Below are positions 9,283 through 21,630 of a DNA stretch of 64,000 nucleotides, piece by piece; position 1 is the stretch's first letter, and every line of letters starts with the position of its first letter. The stretch is from NCBI GenBank assembly GCA_950022295.1, contig OX465600.1, positions 294,235,782-294,299,781 on the forward strand, read 5' to 3'. Origin of the DNA: Bromus sterilis. Taxonomy: Eukaryota; Streptophyta; Magnoliopsida; Poales; Poaceae. Position numbers and translations under genes: made by a program. The notes beneath the pieces are model-generated. The model did not search any database. It was not told the DNA's origin and saw nothing but the letters and a program-made list of their open reading frames with translations.

Positions 9283-10795
9283 CACTACTAGGAAAGGGCC
9301 TTATAGTGACGTCCTTTTTTTGCCTTTAGTGGCGCATTTCAAATGCGCCACTAAGGACAAGCGACTAATAAGGCCTTAATATCACTACTGGAAAAACAGC
9401 TATAGATAATATTGACACTAATGGCGCACTATACATGTGGTGCGCCATTACTATTTAGTAATGGCGCACCATGTGCAGGTGCGCCATTAGTAACCTAAAC
9501 AGTAATGGCGCACCTGGTGAAAAGTGTGCCATTACTATGTTTGACCAAGGTTTGACCCATTCCTGGACATAGTAATGGCGCACTTATTATAAGTGCGCCA
9601 TTAGTAAGGTGACATAGTAATGGCGCACTTGGTGAAGGGTGCGCCATTCCTATGTTTGACCAAGGTTTGACCCAGTCAAAGACATAATAATGGCGCACTT
9701 TGTAAAGGTGCGCCATTACTATGTCAAACATAATAATGGCGCACTTTGTGAAGTGCGCCATTACTATGTCTTTGACCAAGGTTGACCCAGTCAAAGGCAT
9801 AGTAATGGCGCACTTTGTGAAGGTGCGCCATTACTAACTTTCTGAGGTGGCCAATTTTTTTACCAAATGCACCCCCCCTATGGACCGCCTTTTCAGTTTT
9901 TTAAAAAATAAACGAAAATGATAGAAATGTCAAAAAAATAAAATAAAATAAGATTCCCATGAGATATGTGGTCTAGTTGTTAGGAAAATTTAGAAACATG
10001 AATTTTGACTTTTTTTTTGCAAAATCTCTCGAGAATTGTGTAAAATGGGCTTAACTTTTGCATACAACCTCCGATGAAAAAGTTTTTTATATGAAAAATC
10101 ATCTACTCAAAAAGTTATATCAAAAATTCAAACTTAACAGAAAAAAAGTTACGGGGCTTTGAAGATCTAGAGGGAAAAAAATGAAAAATAATTCAAACTT
10201 ACTAATGGCGCACTATTTGAAAAGTGCGCCACTAGTAATAACAAAAAAAGTCGAAATTCATATTTGTAAATTTTCCTAACAACTAGACCACATATCATAT
10301 GGGAAACTTATTTTATTTTATATTTTTTGACAATTCTATCATTTTGTTTTATTTTTTTTAAATTGAAAAGGCGGTCCACTTGGGGGTGTATTTGGGAATT
10401 TTCCCGCACAGTTTTTTCTTATTAGTGGCGCATATGCAAGATGCGCCACCCCTAAGAGCTTATGGGTGGCGCATTCTGGATGCCCCACTAATAATTCCTT
10501 AGGGGTGGCGCATTTCCAGAATGCGCCACCCATAAGCTCTTAGGGGTGGCGCATTTACAAAATGCGCCACCTATAAGGTTCTTAGGGGTGGCGCATTTCT
10601 CCAAATGCGCCACGTATAAGGGGATCCAGGGCTGGCCCACTCTTAGGGGTGGCGCATTTTGGAAAATGCGCCACCTATAAGAGCTTATGGGTGGTGCATT
10701 TTTTACCAGTGCGCCACCCCTTACAACATAGTGGCGCATTACATATAAAATGTGCCACTAATAAGGTTTCCATGTATAGATATTTCTCTAGTAGT
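9283..10795. mobile_element. Non-autonomous CACTA derivative with composite termini
   Basis: The left end is CACTACTAGGAAAGGGCC (9283); a second CACTA terminus, CACTACTGGAAAAACAGC, starts at 9383. The right end, read inward, is ACTACTAGAGAAA at 10795. Subterminal arrays fill the rest: TAATGGCGCAC/GTGCGCCATTA motifs at about 9420-9835 and GGGGTGGCGCATT/AATGCGCCACC motifs at about 10425-10760. In CACTA elements such repeats bind the transposase. No transposase frame is present. Flanking triplets (CCC left, AAG right) do not match and about 11 bases of C seem lost at the right border, so the edge was altered after insertion. Confidence 0.8.
9852..10406. repeat. Long inverted repeat inside the CACTA derivative
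   Basis: The segment at about 9852-10015 is matched in reverse complement by about 10240-10406. For example GGACCGCCTTTTCAG near 9890 pairs with GAAAAGGCGGTCC near 10365, and GTGGTCTAGTTGTTAGGAAA with its complement near 10275. About 220 bases separate the arms. The RNA would form a long imperfect hairpin. Confidence 0.78.
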
Positions 10796-11841
10796 AAGGA
10801 GACTCAAGTGTCTAAGCTTGGGGATTCCCCCGTGCATCCCCTTCTCCATCGACAATCATCAATTCGTCCTCTGTATCACTATATTTTTATCACTTCATGT
10901 GTTATGTGCTATGCTTGGAGCGTCTCGCTCTTAGTTTTCCTTTTTAGTTTTCGTTAGTTTTGTTTGTTGTTCAGAGCAAGTTAAAATACAGCTTACTTTG
11001 TGTGGGAGAAAAGCACGCTCCACTTTAAACTAGAACACACATCTTAGGACTTTCATGCTTATATTTCTTCTGTTGTGTGTTCTTTATCTTTTCGTAGTTG
11101 CTGCCATGTTTAGCTCTTAGTTTTCCTTTTTATATTTTTCAAGAGCTTTAGTTTTAGTTTAGTTTGTTGCTGGAACTCTCTTTAGTTTTCATGATTATCT
11201 TGTTAAGAGAGTTGGTTGTTGCACTGAGTTGTGTCTTGTATTGAAGTAGGTAATTGAGGCTGCTATTCAATTTTAGTAGTAACTTGCAATAGTTTTGAGG
11301 TATTGTTGTGAGTAATGTTTGAACTTTTGGTGTCAAGATCTCTAGCCTATTAGTGATAGGTGTCGTATTTTGGGTAATCCGTGTTTATTTTCAAAAACTA
11401 CAAAAACTAGTTGAGAACTCTAGCTACTAGATGGATCACTAATCTTTGGAGGGATCGGATATTAGAGTACACTCACGTACCATGAGTCGAGGATGCACAA
11501 GGATAACCAAACCCCCATACACTCCTCCTCGGGGTACTTGTCTCTTCGTGAACCTCCTTATTAGATTGAGAGTTACCGATAATAAGTGTATGAGTTCTTC
11601 GGACTAATGTAAGTATTGAAAGTTGACACTTCCACCTCCTCATATTTGCTAGCCTCTCTGGTATCGTGCATTGCCCTCTTCTCACTCCGAGAGTTGGCGT
11701 CCACCTAGTCGCTGCATCCAAATCCTTGGCATGATACGCATTGTCATCATAAACCTCCTTATATCTTTCCTCAAAACAGCCACCATACCTACCTATCAAG
11801 GCATTTCCACAGCCTTTCCGAGATACATTGCCATGCAACAT
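10796..11841 (+). other. Non-coding 3' region of element C, second part
   Basis: Continues element C after the CACTA insertion (GGAGACTCAAGTGTCTAAGC onward) and ends at AACAT, the target of element D. It is colinear with the reversed 3' regions of D, H and I. Stops are frequent in all frames and I see no gene. Confidence 0.78.
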
Positions 11842-13490
11842 TGATGGTACGATTTCTCGCCCCCTCGTTGGTTACCCAAAGTGGAAGGTTGAGATGTAGA
11901 TAGCAGAAAATTTTCCTTAGCGAAGATGCTAAGGTTGAGTATCGAACCAGTAGGACTCCAACAGGTACAAGAAGGTGGTAAAGTGAACCATGGCGCCGTT
12001 CACAACCGAGGTTGCTAACTTCACCTGGACCTGCACACACAGCAAATAACTTTGCTCCCAACGAGTTCAGAGAGGTTGTCAATCCCTCCGGCCTTGTTGT
12101 TTACAAAGGATCAAACGCACGGGATAATAATGATAGTGATAGCAACGGAAAAGTACATAAAGCAGTAAATAAATAGTGGGTGCAAACAATATTGGAAATA
12201 TAGAACGGGGTCCTATGATGTTCACTAGGGATGTCTCTCTCCCAAAAGACGATAGCTATGCAAGGTAAAAACAAATGACAGCTGGGCAATTGACAGGATT
12301 ATGTGCGCAAACCAATGCTAACTATGCTATAAAGAAAGGAAGAGGCTTAAAAGCATGGGCGGTACGCCAAGACAAGTAGACCAAAATCCATCTGCATCTA
12401 CCTACTAATCATCCACCTTGAGATATCTATCCAGAACATCTCGCTGGTATTAAGTTGTGAATCCCACCCAAAGTGTAAACTCAAAGCAACTAACAACTGC
12501 ATTAAAGAACTTTGCGTAAAGTAAACAATCCTTGTACCCGCAAGTACAAGCACCATTGTTTTCTCCCTTGTGGCAACGGCACATCCCCTAGACTCATGTT
12601 TCTGTCAAGCTAGTCATCAGGGGGCATGAACCCACAATCAAGCATAACGCTCCCTCTTGGAGTCACTACCTACTACTTGGCCAAAGAAATAAACAGCAAC
12701 GGAGAACATGCAAGAATTACTCTAGAACATAAATATAAAAGAGGAGAATCAAATATATTACTCAAACACAATTTGAACATAGTCTCATAATCCATCGGAT
12801 CCCAGCAAACTCAACATAGCAACAGCAGAAAGATTACATATGTGCCTCGATCATGTAGGGCAGCTCACGAGGTCTAATCCATGAAGAACAAAGAGGGGAG
12901 GAGAACATCACATAACTACTGATCATAGACCCATGGTCCAAGGTGGACTACTCACGGTTCATCCGGGAAGCATCCATGGTGGTGGAGAAGCTCCCGGAAG
13001 TGGTTCCTCCCTCCGGCAGGGTGCCGGGAAGAGGTCTCCTGGTGCTCCCGATCTTGGAAGCGAGGAGGCGGCGGAACAGAGGAGAGATCGCAAAAAAGGG
13101 TTCTTCTTTCAGGGGTTTCGCGTCACGCAGAATATATGGGCGAAGGGGGGCAGCCAGGGGGGCCACCAGGGGTCCAGGCGGCCCCCTGGCGCGGCCCCAC
13201 CCTAGGGCGCGCCGGGAGGGCGCCTGGGGCCCTGGTGGGTCCCCTCTGGGCCCCCCTCCGAAGCGTTGATTTTTTTATTGGATTTTCCCGAATTTTTGGA
13301 GCACTTTTAATATGGGGGAAACCTGAAATAGAAAAATAGAAGAAAATAAGAATTGGCATTGGGGTGCACTGAGTTAATAGGTTAGTCCAAATATGATCAA
13401 AAGTTTATGGAAGTTCATCAATATCATAGCAATAGCACACAAAAGAGGCATGGAGAAAGCAGAAATTATATATACGTTTTGGACGTATCA
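11842..13490 (-). repeat. 3' LTR of element D (1649 bp)
   Basis: Boundaries TGATGGTACG at the left and GGACGTATCA at the right on the plus strand. It aligns with the partner LTR at 18486-20161 over its whole length with scattered differences. The purine-rich AAGCTTGGGGATGT (minus strand) adjoins it at 13491. Confidence 0.92.
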
Positions 13491-16284
13491 ACATCCCCAA
13501 GCTTAATTCCTGCTCGTCCTCGAGTAGGTAAATGATAACAAACATAATTTCTGTGGTGACATGCTAACAACCATATAAGAAATTTTAAGTAAAGCAATCA
13601 AGGCATGTAATTCAATTCAAGTCATAACAGGCAAGAGTCTATATTTAGCATTGAAACAAGCAACATAAGAACATAAAGGTGCAAGAGCTCTCGTTGTCCG
13701 TGACTCGAATGTCTCCAAATGGTGTTTGCGTGCAAGAAAGGGGATAGGGATATACGAGAAAAAAGTATTTTTGTGTTGAGAACTTAATCTACTAAAGTTT
13801 CACACTTGGTCTTCTTTGGAATCTTATCTTGACTCATCCCCAGACCACTAGCTAGGTACAAGTCAAAATGAACCACTCCTTTTCGACATTTTGAGCACTC
13901 TTGCAATGGATGAGCGTAAGCAAGAAAATTGACACTTAGGATGGCAAAGAGAGAATATAGTGGATGAGGAAGTCAAAAAGGTGAGAAGGGCTCACATCAA
14001 TGAGGACAATCATAGGCAAGAGAAAGCCAAAAGATAGATATGATGTGAGGAGTATGGATTGCCATGCAACGGATGCACATATGAGCTAAGGTAAGCTCTC
14101 CAATGGAACTACTGGGGGTGCATCCAACTTGCTTGCTCAAGAATACCTAGAGCTCATTTGAGGAGGCTCATCATTGGAATATACAAGCCAAGTTCTATAG
14201 TGTGAAGGTCCCCACATAGCTATATGCATAAATGATAATCTCTATGGAGTACAAGATATAAGATGGAGTACGAGTGTGGATCTCTCAAAAGGAAAAGTAG
14301 TGTGCGCCCTTCTCTCTTTTTATTTCTTTTTCTCTATTTTTTGTATTTTTTGTGGTGGCCTCAATGGCTCTTTCTATTTCTCTCATTTGTCCTTTTTGGG
14401 ATCTTTTCATTTTGTATCATGCCAAGGGTTTGTATCATGATACTAGCGCGTCATGTAGCAATGATTTGGGCAAGGCCCAACTGGCATGCGGCTCATCGAT
14501 CAAGCAAGTAGCATGTATGACATGAAGATCAATTCATGAGAAGATGGATGTTGCATGGCAATGTATCTCGGAAAGGCTATGGAAATGCCTTGGTAGGTAG
14601 GTATGGTGTCTGTTTTGAGGAAGGATATAAAGAGGTTTATGATGACAGAGCGTATCATGCCAGCGAAGGTTTTGGATGTACCAGCGAAGGTGGACGCCAA
14701 CTCTCGGAGTGAGAAGAAAGAAATGCACGGCAAATGAGAGGCTAGAAAAATATGGGAAGGTGGAAGTGTCAACTTTCGAATACTCACATTAGTCCGAAGA
14801 AATCATGCACTTATTATCGGTAACTCTCAATCTAATAAGGAGGTTTCACAAATAGACAAGTACCCCGAGGAGGAGTGTATGGGGGTTTGGTTATCCTTGC
14901 GCATCCTTGACTCATGGTACGTGAGTGTACTCTAATATTCGATCCCTCAAAAGATTAGTGATCCATCTAGTAGCTAAAGTTCTCAAATAATTTTGCAAGT
15001 TTTGAAAATAAACACAGATTGCCCAAAATACGACATCTATCAATAATAGGTTAAAGCTCTTGACACCAAAAGTCCAAACATTACTCAAAGCAATACCTCA
15101 AAACTATTGCAAGTTACTACTACAAAAGAATAACAACCTCAATTACCTACTTCAAGTCAAGACACACAACTCAGTGCAACAGGCAAACTCTCTAAACAAG
15201 ATAAACATGAAAACTCAAGAGAGTTCCAGCAACAAGCTAAACAAAAGCTCTTAAAAAGATAAGCATGAAAGCTAAAAGTTAAACATGGCAGTAGCTTTGA
15301 AAATGATAACGAACAATCACAACAAAGATATAGGCATGAAAAATCGTATGATGTGTTCTAGATTTTGAAAGTGGAGCGTGTTTCTCTCCCACACAAATAA
15401 AGTTGGGTTCTAACTTGTTATGAACAGCAAGCAAAGCTAAAGAAAACTAAAAATAAAACCTAAGAGCGAGACGCTCCAAGCACAACACATAATGCATGAA
15501 CTGATAAAAATATAGTGAAACGAAAGACGAACTGATAATTGTTGATGGAGAAGGCCATGCATGGGGTCATCCCCAATCCTAGATGCTTGAGTCTCCTTGA
15601 ATATTTCTTGGGGATGCATGGGGTCATCTCCAAGCTTAAGCGCTTGACACTCCTAAATCTTCTTTTATCATCTTCCATCGCACACTTGAAAACTCCCTTC
15701 ATACATAACTCATCATAATCTGATTAGCGAGGTTAGTACCCATAATAAAATAATTTTTTCCTCTACTGTAAATAAGTATATTATTGAATATATACTATTT
15801 CTCAAGATTTCCAAAAAGTTTTTGCAAAGAAAAAGCAAGCTTAAGGTTTGCAAAATGAAGAAAAGGCAAAACATGACAGAATCTGTGAAAAACAGACCAG
15901 AAGGTAGTAAAGAATTATTTAGCGATACTTCTGCAACTCAAATAAAAAAAATCAGAACATACGAAAGTTCCTTAATTGTATAGAGAAGGCTGTCTAAAAA
16001 TTTCAGCTCAAAAAGATGAATTGGGATTTTTCTGTGATTTTTCCCGTCACGAGGACAGAATCTGTTTTCTGGACAGCATGTCACAACTTTCACTTCTCTT
16101 GTCATATGAGGCTATAATTGACACAAAGCTTGAAAAGTAAAGATACAATGATGTTGCTACAGTAGTAACAATCATCAAGACCACTAAAAACAGAAGAAAA
16201 ACAAAAAGAAAATCCTAAATTCGTTGCTGGATGCCTCTCGAAAGCGCTTCTTTAAAGCCATTACCTAGGCTTAATGCAAATAGA
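13491..16284 (-). other. 2.8-kb non-coding 3' region of element D
   Basis: Lies between protease and 3' LTR on the minus strand. I see no long frame with recognisable content. It includes pyrimidine-rich tracts (14296-14420), GGGGATGCATGGGGTCATC-type repeats near 15550 and 15612, and a segment matching C, G, H and I almost base for base in places. The conservation across elements with different coding content suggests sequences needed in cis, such as for packaging or strand transfer; that is inference. Confidence 0.75.
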
Positions 16285-18320
16285 TCAAGTTGTATCAAGA
16301 AAATAACTAGCCCGTGTGACGGACTCAAAAGGCAACTTAATCTTTTTCCTCGGGAAGTGTTCCTTCCCTTTCTTGAGAGGGAATTGGAATTTTATAATCC
16401 CTTCTTTCATATGAATAATAGCACCCACGGTGCGAAGAAAAGGACGTCCCAAAATAATTGGACAAGAAGGTTCACATTCAATGTCCATAATAGTAAAATC
16501 AACGGGGAAATAATTGTCATTGACAATGATAAGAACATCATCGATCTTCCCCAAAGGTTTCTTTACTTAAGAATCGACAAGACAAACACCAAAAGAACAA
16601 GGATCAAAAGGTTTCAATTCAAATATATCATACATTCTTTTGGGCATAACGGAGGTACTAGCTCCAATATCACATAAAGCATAGCAAGAGAAGTTATTCA
16701 ACTTAATTTTAATCATAGGATCCCAACCATCTTCTAGCTTTCTAGGTATGGATTCTTCTACCCTAAGATTCTCGTCCCTAGCTTTAATGAGAGCATTAGT
16801 GATATGCTCCGTGAAGGCAAGATCAAGTGTGCTAGTGTGGGGGTCTCTAGACATCTTGTTAAGGAAACGAATAACTTCAGAAAGGGTGAAATTATCCAAA
16901 TCAAGGTCACTATTATCAATTAAAGTGGTAGTGGTGTCCTTTAGGATCACTTGTTTGGTAGCTTCTATAGTCATAGGAGTTTCTTCTTCTACGGTTGAGG
17001 TCATAGCATCACCATTAATGGGTCCTATGGGACTAGGGGTGCATTGGGTGCTAAGAGTTTGGATATCCTCAACCACTTGGATAGTAGAAATGGTATGGTG
17101 TGTAGGAAGGCTCTTAATTCTATCTTCTTCCTCCTTTTCTCTAGCCCATCTCTCTTTAATTTTAGCCATCATCCTAATGTTTTCATTAATTTGCACTTGA
17201 ATAGCGTTCATAGGAGTGACCTTCCTCTCCTCAAGAGGAGAAGTTATAATTTTAAGAAATTCTACTTCATGGGCTACATTGTCTACCTTCGACGGGAGAT
17301 TATCTAATTTGTCTAGTTTTTCCTCTACACTCTTGTTGAAGGCTTTTTGGGTAGTGATAAAGTCTTTAAGCATACTTTCTAGTTCAGAAGTGGAGTTCTT
17401 GGTGCTAGGATAAGTGTTGTTGTTCCCATAGTTGTTGGAGGGGAACGGTCTAGGATTGCTACCAAAATTACTCCTATAAGCATTGTTATTAAAGTTGTTT
17501 CTAGAGATAAAGTTCACATCTACTTGATCTTGAGCAATCAAAGAATTTAAAGGAACATCATGAGGATCAATAGGAGATTGCTTGGTAAGTAGAGACATAA
17601 TCAAGTCAAATTTTTCATTTAGGGAGGAGATCTCCTCGACAGAGTTTACCTTCCTACCTGTTGGAGCTCTTTCGGTGTGCCATTGGGAATAGTTGGTCAT
17701 CATCTCATCGAGTAGTTTTGTGGCAGCACCAAGCGTTGTTGACATAAAGGTTCCTCCCGCGGCCGAATCTAGCAAGTTCCGCGTGGTAAAGTTCAAGCCT
17801 GCATAAAAAGTTTGGATAACCATCCAAGTAGTCAAACCATGCGTTGGGAAATTCTTAACAAGAGATTTCATGCATTCCCAAGCTTGGGCAACGTGTTCAT
17901 TATCCAATTGCTTAAAATTCATAATATTACTCCTCAATTGGATAATCTTAGCAGGGGGTAGTACTTCCCAATAAAAGCATCTTTGCACTTATCCCAAGAA
18001 TCTATGCTATTCCTAGGCAAGGATTGAAACCAGATTTTAGCTCCTCCTCTCAAGGAGAAAGGAAATATCTTAAGCTCAACAATATCACCATCTACTTCTT
18101 TGTACTTTTGCATATCACAGAGCTCAATAAAATTATTTAAGTGAAAAGCAGCATCATCTCCAGCACCGGAGAATTGATCTTTCATAACAAGGTTCAGCAA
18201 AGCAGGTTTAATCTCATAAGAAGGTGCTGGAGTGGCAGGTGTAGCAATAGGAGTGCAGATAAAGTCATTGTTGTCATGACTATTGAAGTCACACAATTTG
18301 GTGTTCTCGGAGGAACCCAT
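16285..18320 (-). pseudogene. Gag-protease of element D
   Basis: An ATG at 18320 (MGSSENTKLCDFNSHD) opens a Gag with the core motif FSLRGGAKIWFQSLPRNSI; the frame shifts near 17950 and resumes at LRSNIMNFKQLDNEHVAQAW. An Asn-rich stretch (NNFNNNAYRSNFGSNPRP) sits where a CCHC knuckle would be, followed by a coiled-coil region. The retropepsin-like site is ALCDIGASTSVMP at about 16690 (Asp-Ile-Gly-Ala replacing Asp-Ser/Thr-Gly), followed by a TAA stop at 16567 and then by IMDIECEPSCPIILGRPFLR, the conserved Gly-Arg-Pro segment of the protease. Gag packages RNA; protease matures it. One frameshift and one stop make this copy defective. No polymerase follows. Confidence 0.85.
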
Positions 18321-18456
18321 AGCAGCAGCAAGCAAGATAACTATTTTTTTTTGTTTTTTTATAAAGGACACTAAAGCAAAAACTGAAAGGTAAACTAACA
18401 AGACTAAGAAGCAAAGATAAAAGATAGTGTGTAACTCCCCTATCTTGAAGAGTGGA

Positions 18457-18474
18457 GCCCTGGCAACGGTGCCA
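18457..18474 (-). promoter_or_regulatory. Primer-binding site of element D
   Basis: Minus strand TGGCACCGTTGCCAGGGC, a slightly decayed version of the TGGCGCCGTTGCCGGGGA site in element C, eleven bases from the LTR end. Confidence 0.8.
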
Positions 18475-18485
18475 GAAATTTCTTT

Positions 18486-20161
18486 TGATGGTACGATTTC
18501 TCGCCCCCTCGTTGGTTACCCAAAGTGGAATGTTTATATGTAGATAGCAGCAAATTTCCCTTAGCGAAGATGCTAAGGTTGAGTATCGAACAAGTAGGAC
18601 TCCAACAGGTAGAAGAAGGTGGTAAAGTGAACAATGGCGTCGTTCACAACCGAGGTTGCTAACTTCACCTGGACCTGCACACACATCAAATAACTTTGCT
18701 CCCAACGTATTCAGAGAGGTTGTCAATCCCTCCGGCCTTTTTGTTTACAAAGGATCAAACGCACGGGATAATAATGATAGTGATAGCAACGGAAAATTAA
18801 ATAAAGCAGTAAATAAATAGTGGGTGTAAACAGTATTGGAAATATGGAATGGGGTCCTATGATGTTCACTAGTGATGTCTCTCTCCCAAAAGACAATAAA
18901 ATAGCTATGCGAGGTAAACAAATTACAGCTGGGCAATTGACAGGATTATGTGCGCAAACCAATGCTAACTATGCTATAAAGAAAGGAAGAGGCTCATAAG
19001 CATGGGCGGTACGCCAAGACAAGTAGACCGAAATCCATCTGCATCGACCTACTAATCATCCACCTTGATATATCTATCCAGAACATCTCGCTGGTATTAA
19101 GTTGCGAATCCCACCCAAGGTGTAAACTCAAAACAAAGGACAACTGCATTAAAGAACTTTGCGTAAAGTAAAAAATCCTTGTACCCGCAAGTACAAGCAC
19201 CGTTGTTTTCTCCCTTGTGGCAACAACACATCCCCTAGACTCATGTTTCTGTCACTCAAGCTAGTCATCAGGGGGCATGAACCCACAATCATGCATAATG
19301 CTCCCTCTTGGAGTTACTACCTACTACTTGGCCAAAGCAATAAACAGCAATGGAGAACATGCAAGAATTACTCTAGAACATAAATATAAAAGAGGAGAAT
19401 CAAATATATTACTCAAACACAATCTGAATATAGTCTCATAATCCATCGGATCCCAGCAAACTCAACAGAGCAACAGCAGAAAGATTACATATGTGCCTCG
19501 ATCATGTAGGGCAGCTCACGAGGTCTAATCCATGAAGATTAAAGAGGGGAGGAGAACATCACATAGCTAATGATCATAGACCCATGGTCCAAGGTGGACT
19601 ACTCACGGTTCATCCGGGAAGCATCCATGGTGGTGGAGAAGCTTCCGGAGGTGGTTTCTCCCTCCGGCAGGGTGCCGGGAAGAGGTCTCATGGTGCTCCC
19701 GATCTTGGAAGCGCGGCGGCGGCGGAAGAGAGGAGAGATCGCGAAAAAGGGTTCTTCTTTCGGGGGTTTCGCGTCACGGAGAATATATGGGCGAAGGGGG
19801 GCATCCAGGGGGGACACTAGGGGTCCAGGCGGCCCCCTGGCGCGGCCCCACCCTAGGGCGCGCCGGGAGGGTGCCTGGGCCCTAGTGGGTCCCCTCTTCC
19901 CCCCCCCCCTCGGTGATTCCCGAAGCTTCCGAAGCGCTGATTTTTTATTGGGATTTTCCCGAATTTTTGGAGCACTTTTAATATGGGGGAAACCTGAAAT
20001 AGGAAAACAGCAAAAAACAGGAACTGGCACTGGGGTGCACTGAGTTAATAGGTTAGTCCAAATATGATCAAAAGTGTATGGAAGTTCATCAATATCATAG
20101 AAATATCACACAAAAGAGGCATGGAGCAAGCAGAAATTATAGATATGTTTTGGACGTATCA
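18486..20161 (-). repeat. 5' LTR of element D (1676 bp)
   Basis: Starts TGATGGTACG (plus strand) and ends GGACGTATCA, directly followed by the duplication AACAT. The minus-strand TATA-like CATATATTCTCCGTGAC lies near 19780. It has a longer GC-rich part than element C's LTR. Confidence 0.92.
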
Positions 20162-21284
20162 AACATCCACCTTCTCATGACTTGATCTTCATGTCATGCA
20201 TGTTCCTGCTACACTGGCAGAGGCATACATTTGCATACATAATGATAGCTACATCTTCTTTATGTTGAGTACTTTGTAAAGTGTGAAGATCTTCTATACT
20301 TCTTGTAAAATAGAGTGTTGCCCTTAAGTCAGGAAAAGATCCCAAAGAGGACAAATTTAGAATATCCCAAAGAGGACAAATGAGAGTTAAATAGAAAGAG
20401 CCATTGAGTCCACCAAAAAAAAGAAAAAAAAGAAAAAAGATAAAACTAAAATAAAAAGAGATAAGGGGGCAACACTACTATTCATTTTGAAAGATTCACA
20501 CTCGTACTCCCTCTATATCTTGTACTCCATAGAGATGATCATATAAGCATATATCTATGTGGGGACCTTCACACTATAGAACTTGGCTTGCATATTCCAA
20601 GGATGAGTTTCCTCAAACGAGCTCTAGGTCTTCTTGAGCGAGCAAGTTGGATGCAGCCCCACTAGTTCCATTGGAGAGCTTTTCTTAGCTCATATGTGCA
20701 TCCGTTGCATGGCAATCCCTACTCCTCACATCATATCTATCATTTGGCCTTCTCTCGCCTATGATTGTCCTCATTGATGTGATCCTTTCTCACCCTTTTT
20801 TTCTTCCTCCTCCACCATATCTCTCTCTTTTCCATCCTAAGTGTCAACTCTCGTGCTTACGATCATCCATTGCATGAGTGCTCAAAATATCGAAAGGGAG
20901 TGGATCAAATTGACTTGTACATGGCTAGTGGTCTGGGGACGAGTCAAGATAAGATTCCAAAGAAGACTAAGTGTGAAACTTTAGTAGATTGAGTTCTCAA
21001 CAAATACATATTTTTTTCTCGTATTCCCATCTCCCACTTCTTGCACGCAAACACCATCTGGAGACATTCGAGTCACGGGCAGCGAGACCTCTTGCGCCTT
21101 TATGTTCTTATGTTGCTTGTTTCAATGCTAATAAAGACTCTTGCCTATTATGATTTGAATTGAATTACATACCTTGATTTCTTTACTTTCAAAGTTTTTA
21201 TATGGTTGTTAGCATTTCACCACAGAAATTATGCTTGTCCTCATTACCTACTCGAGGACGAGCAGGAATTAAGCTTGGGGATGT
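20162..21284 (+). other. Non-coding 3' region of element C, last part
   Basis: Resumes C after element D with AACATCCACCTTCTCATGAC and ends with ATTAAGCTTGGGGATGT, the purine tract that primes plus-strand synthesis, directly before the 3' LTR. It contains an A-rich run (20410-20460) and no credible gene. Confidence 0.8.
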
Positions 21285-21630
21285 TGATACGTCCCAAACG
21301 TATCTATAATTTCTGCTTGCTCCATGCATGTTTTGTGTGATATTGCTATGTTTTAGATACACTTTCACATACTTTTGATCATATTTGGACTAACCTATTA
21401 ACTCAGTGCACCCTAGTGCCAGTTCCAGTTTTCTGCTATTTTTCTATTTCAGGTTTCTCCCGTATTAAAAATGCTCCAATAATTCTGGAAAAATACAATA
21501 AAAAATCAGCGTACTGGAAGCTGCCGGAATCACCAAGGTGGAGCCAGAGGGCCTCCACCAGGGCCCCAGGCGCCCTGTCGGCGCGCCCTAGGGTGGGGCC
21601 GCGCCAGGGGGCGCCTGGACCACTGGTGGC
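21285..21630 (+). repeat. 3' LTR of element C, interrupted
   Basis: Starts TGATACGTCCCAAACGTATC and is colinear with the first 350 bases of the 5' LTR (5983-). It stops in the GC-rich part at CCACTGGTGGC where element F begins. The rest of the LTR must lie beyond the right end of the window. Confidence 0.9.

Larger units (their letters stand above)
11842..20161 (-). mobile_element. Element D: complete non-autonomous Gypsy element, 8.3 kb
   Basis: Both LTRs are present and the element is flanked by the 5-bp duplication AACAT (11837-11841 and 20162-20166). Read on the minus strand: 5' LTR 20161-18486, primer-binding site, gag and protease 18320-16285, a 2.8-kb non-coding stretch, 3' LTR 13490-11842. 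Reverse transcriptase, RNase H and integrase are absent with no sign of a recent deletion, and element H has the same plan. It inserted in the 3' region of element C, whose sequence resumes at 20162. Confidence 0.93.
5983..21630 (+). mobile_element. Element C: Gypsy-like element with TGATACGT LTRs, no polymerase
   Basis: LTR 5983-7634, primer-binding site 7645, gag-like remnant 7803-8581, long non-coding 3' region, then the 3' LTR starting at 21285 after a purine-rich AAGCTTGGGGATGT. The element is split by a CACTA derivative (9283-10795) and by element D (11842-20161), and its 3' LTR is cut at 21630 by element F. Between gag and the 3' LTR there is no reverse transcriptase, RNase H or integrase, so C is non-autonomous or internally deleted. 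The left flank is TATAC; its partner lies outside the window. Confidence 0.85.

Noticed and set aside
9420..9840. Palindromic GGCGCAC motifs as a possible CRISPR or origin
   Set aside because: Spacing is irregular and the motifs lie directly inside CACTA ends, where subterminal transposase-binding repeats are expected.
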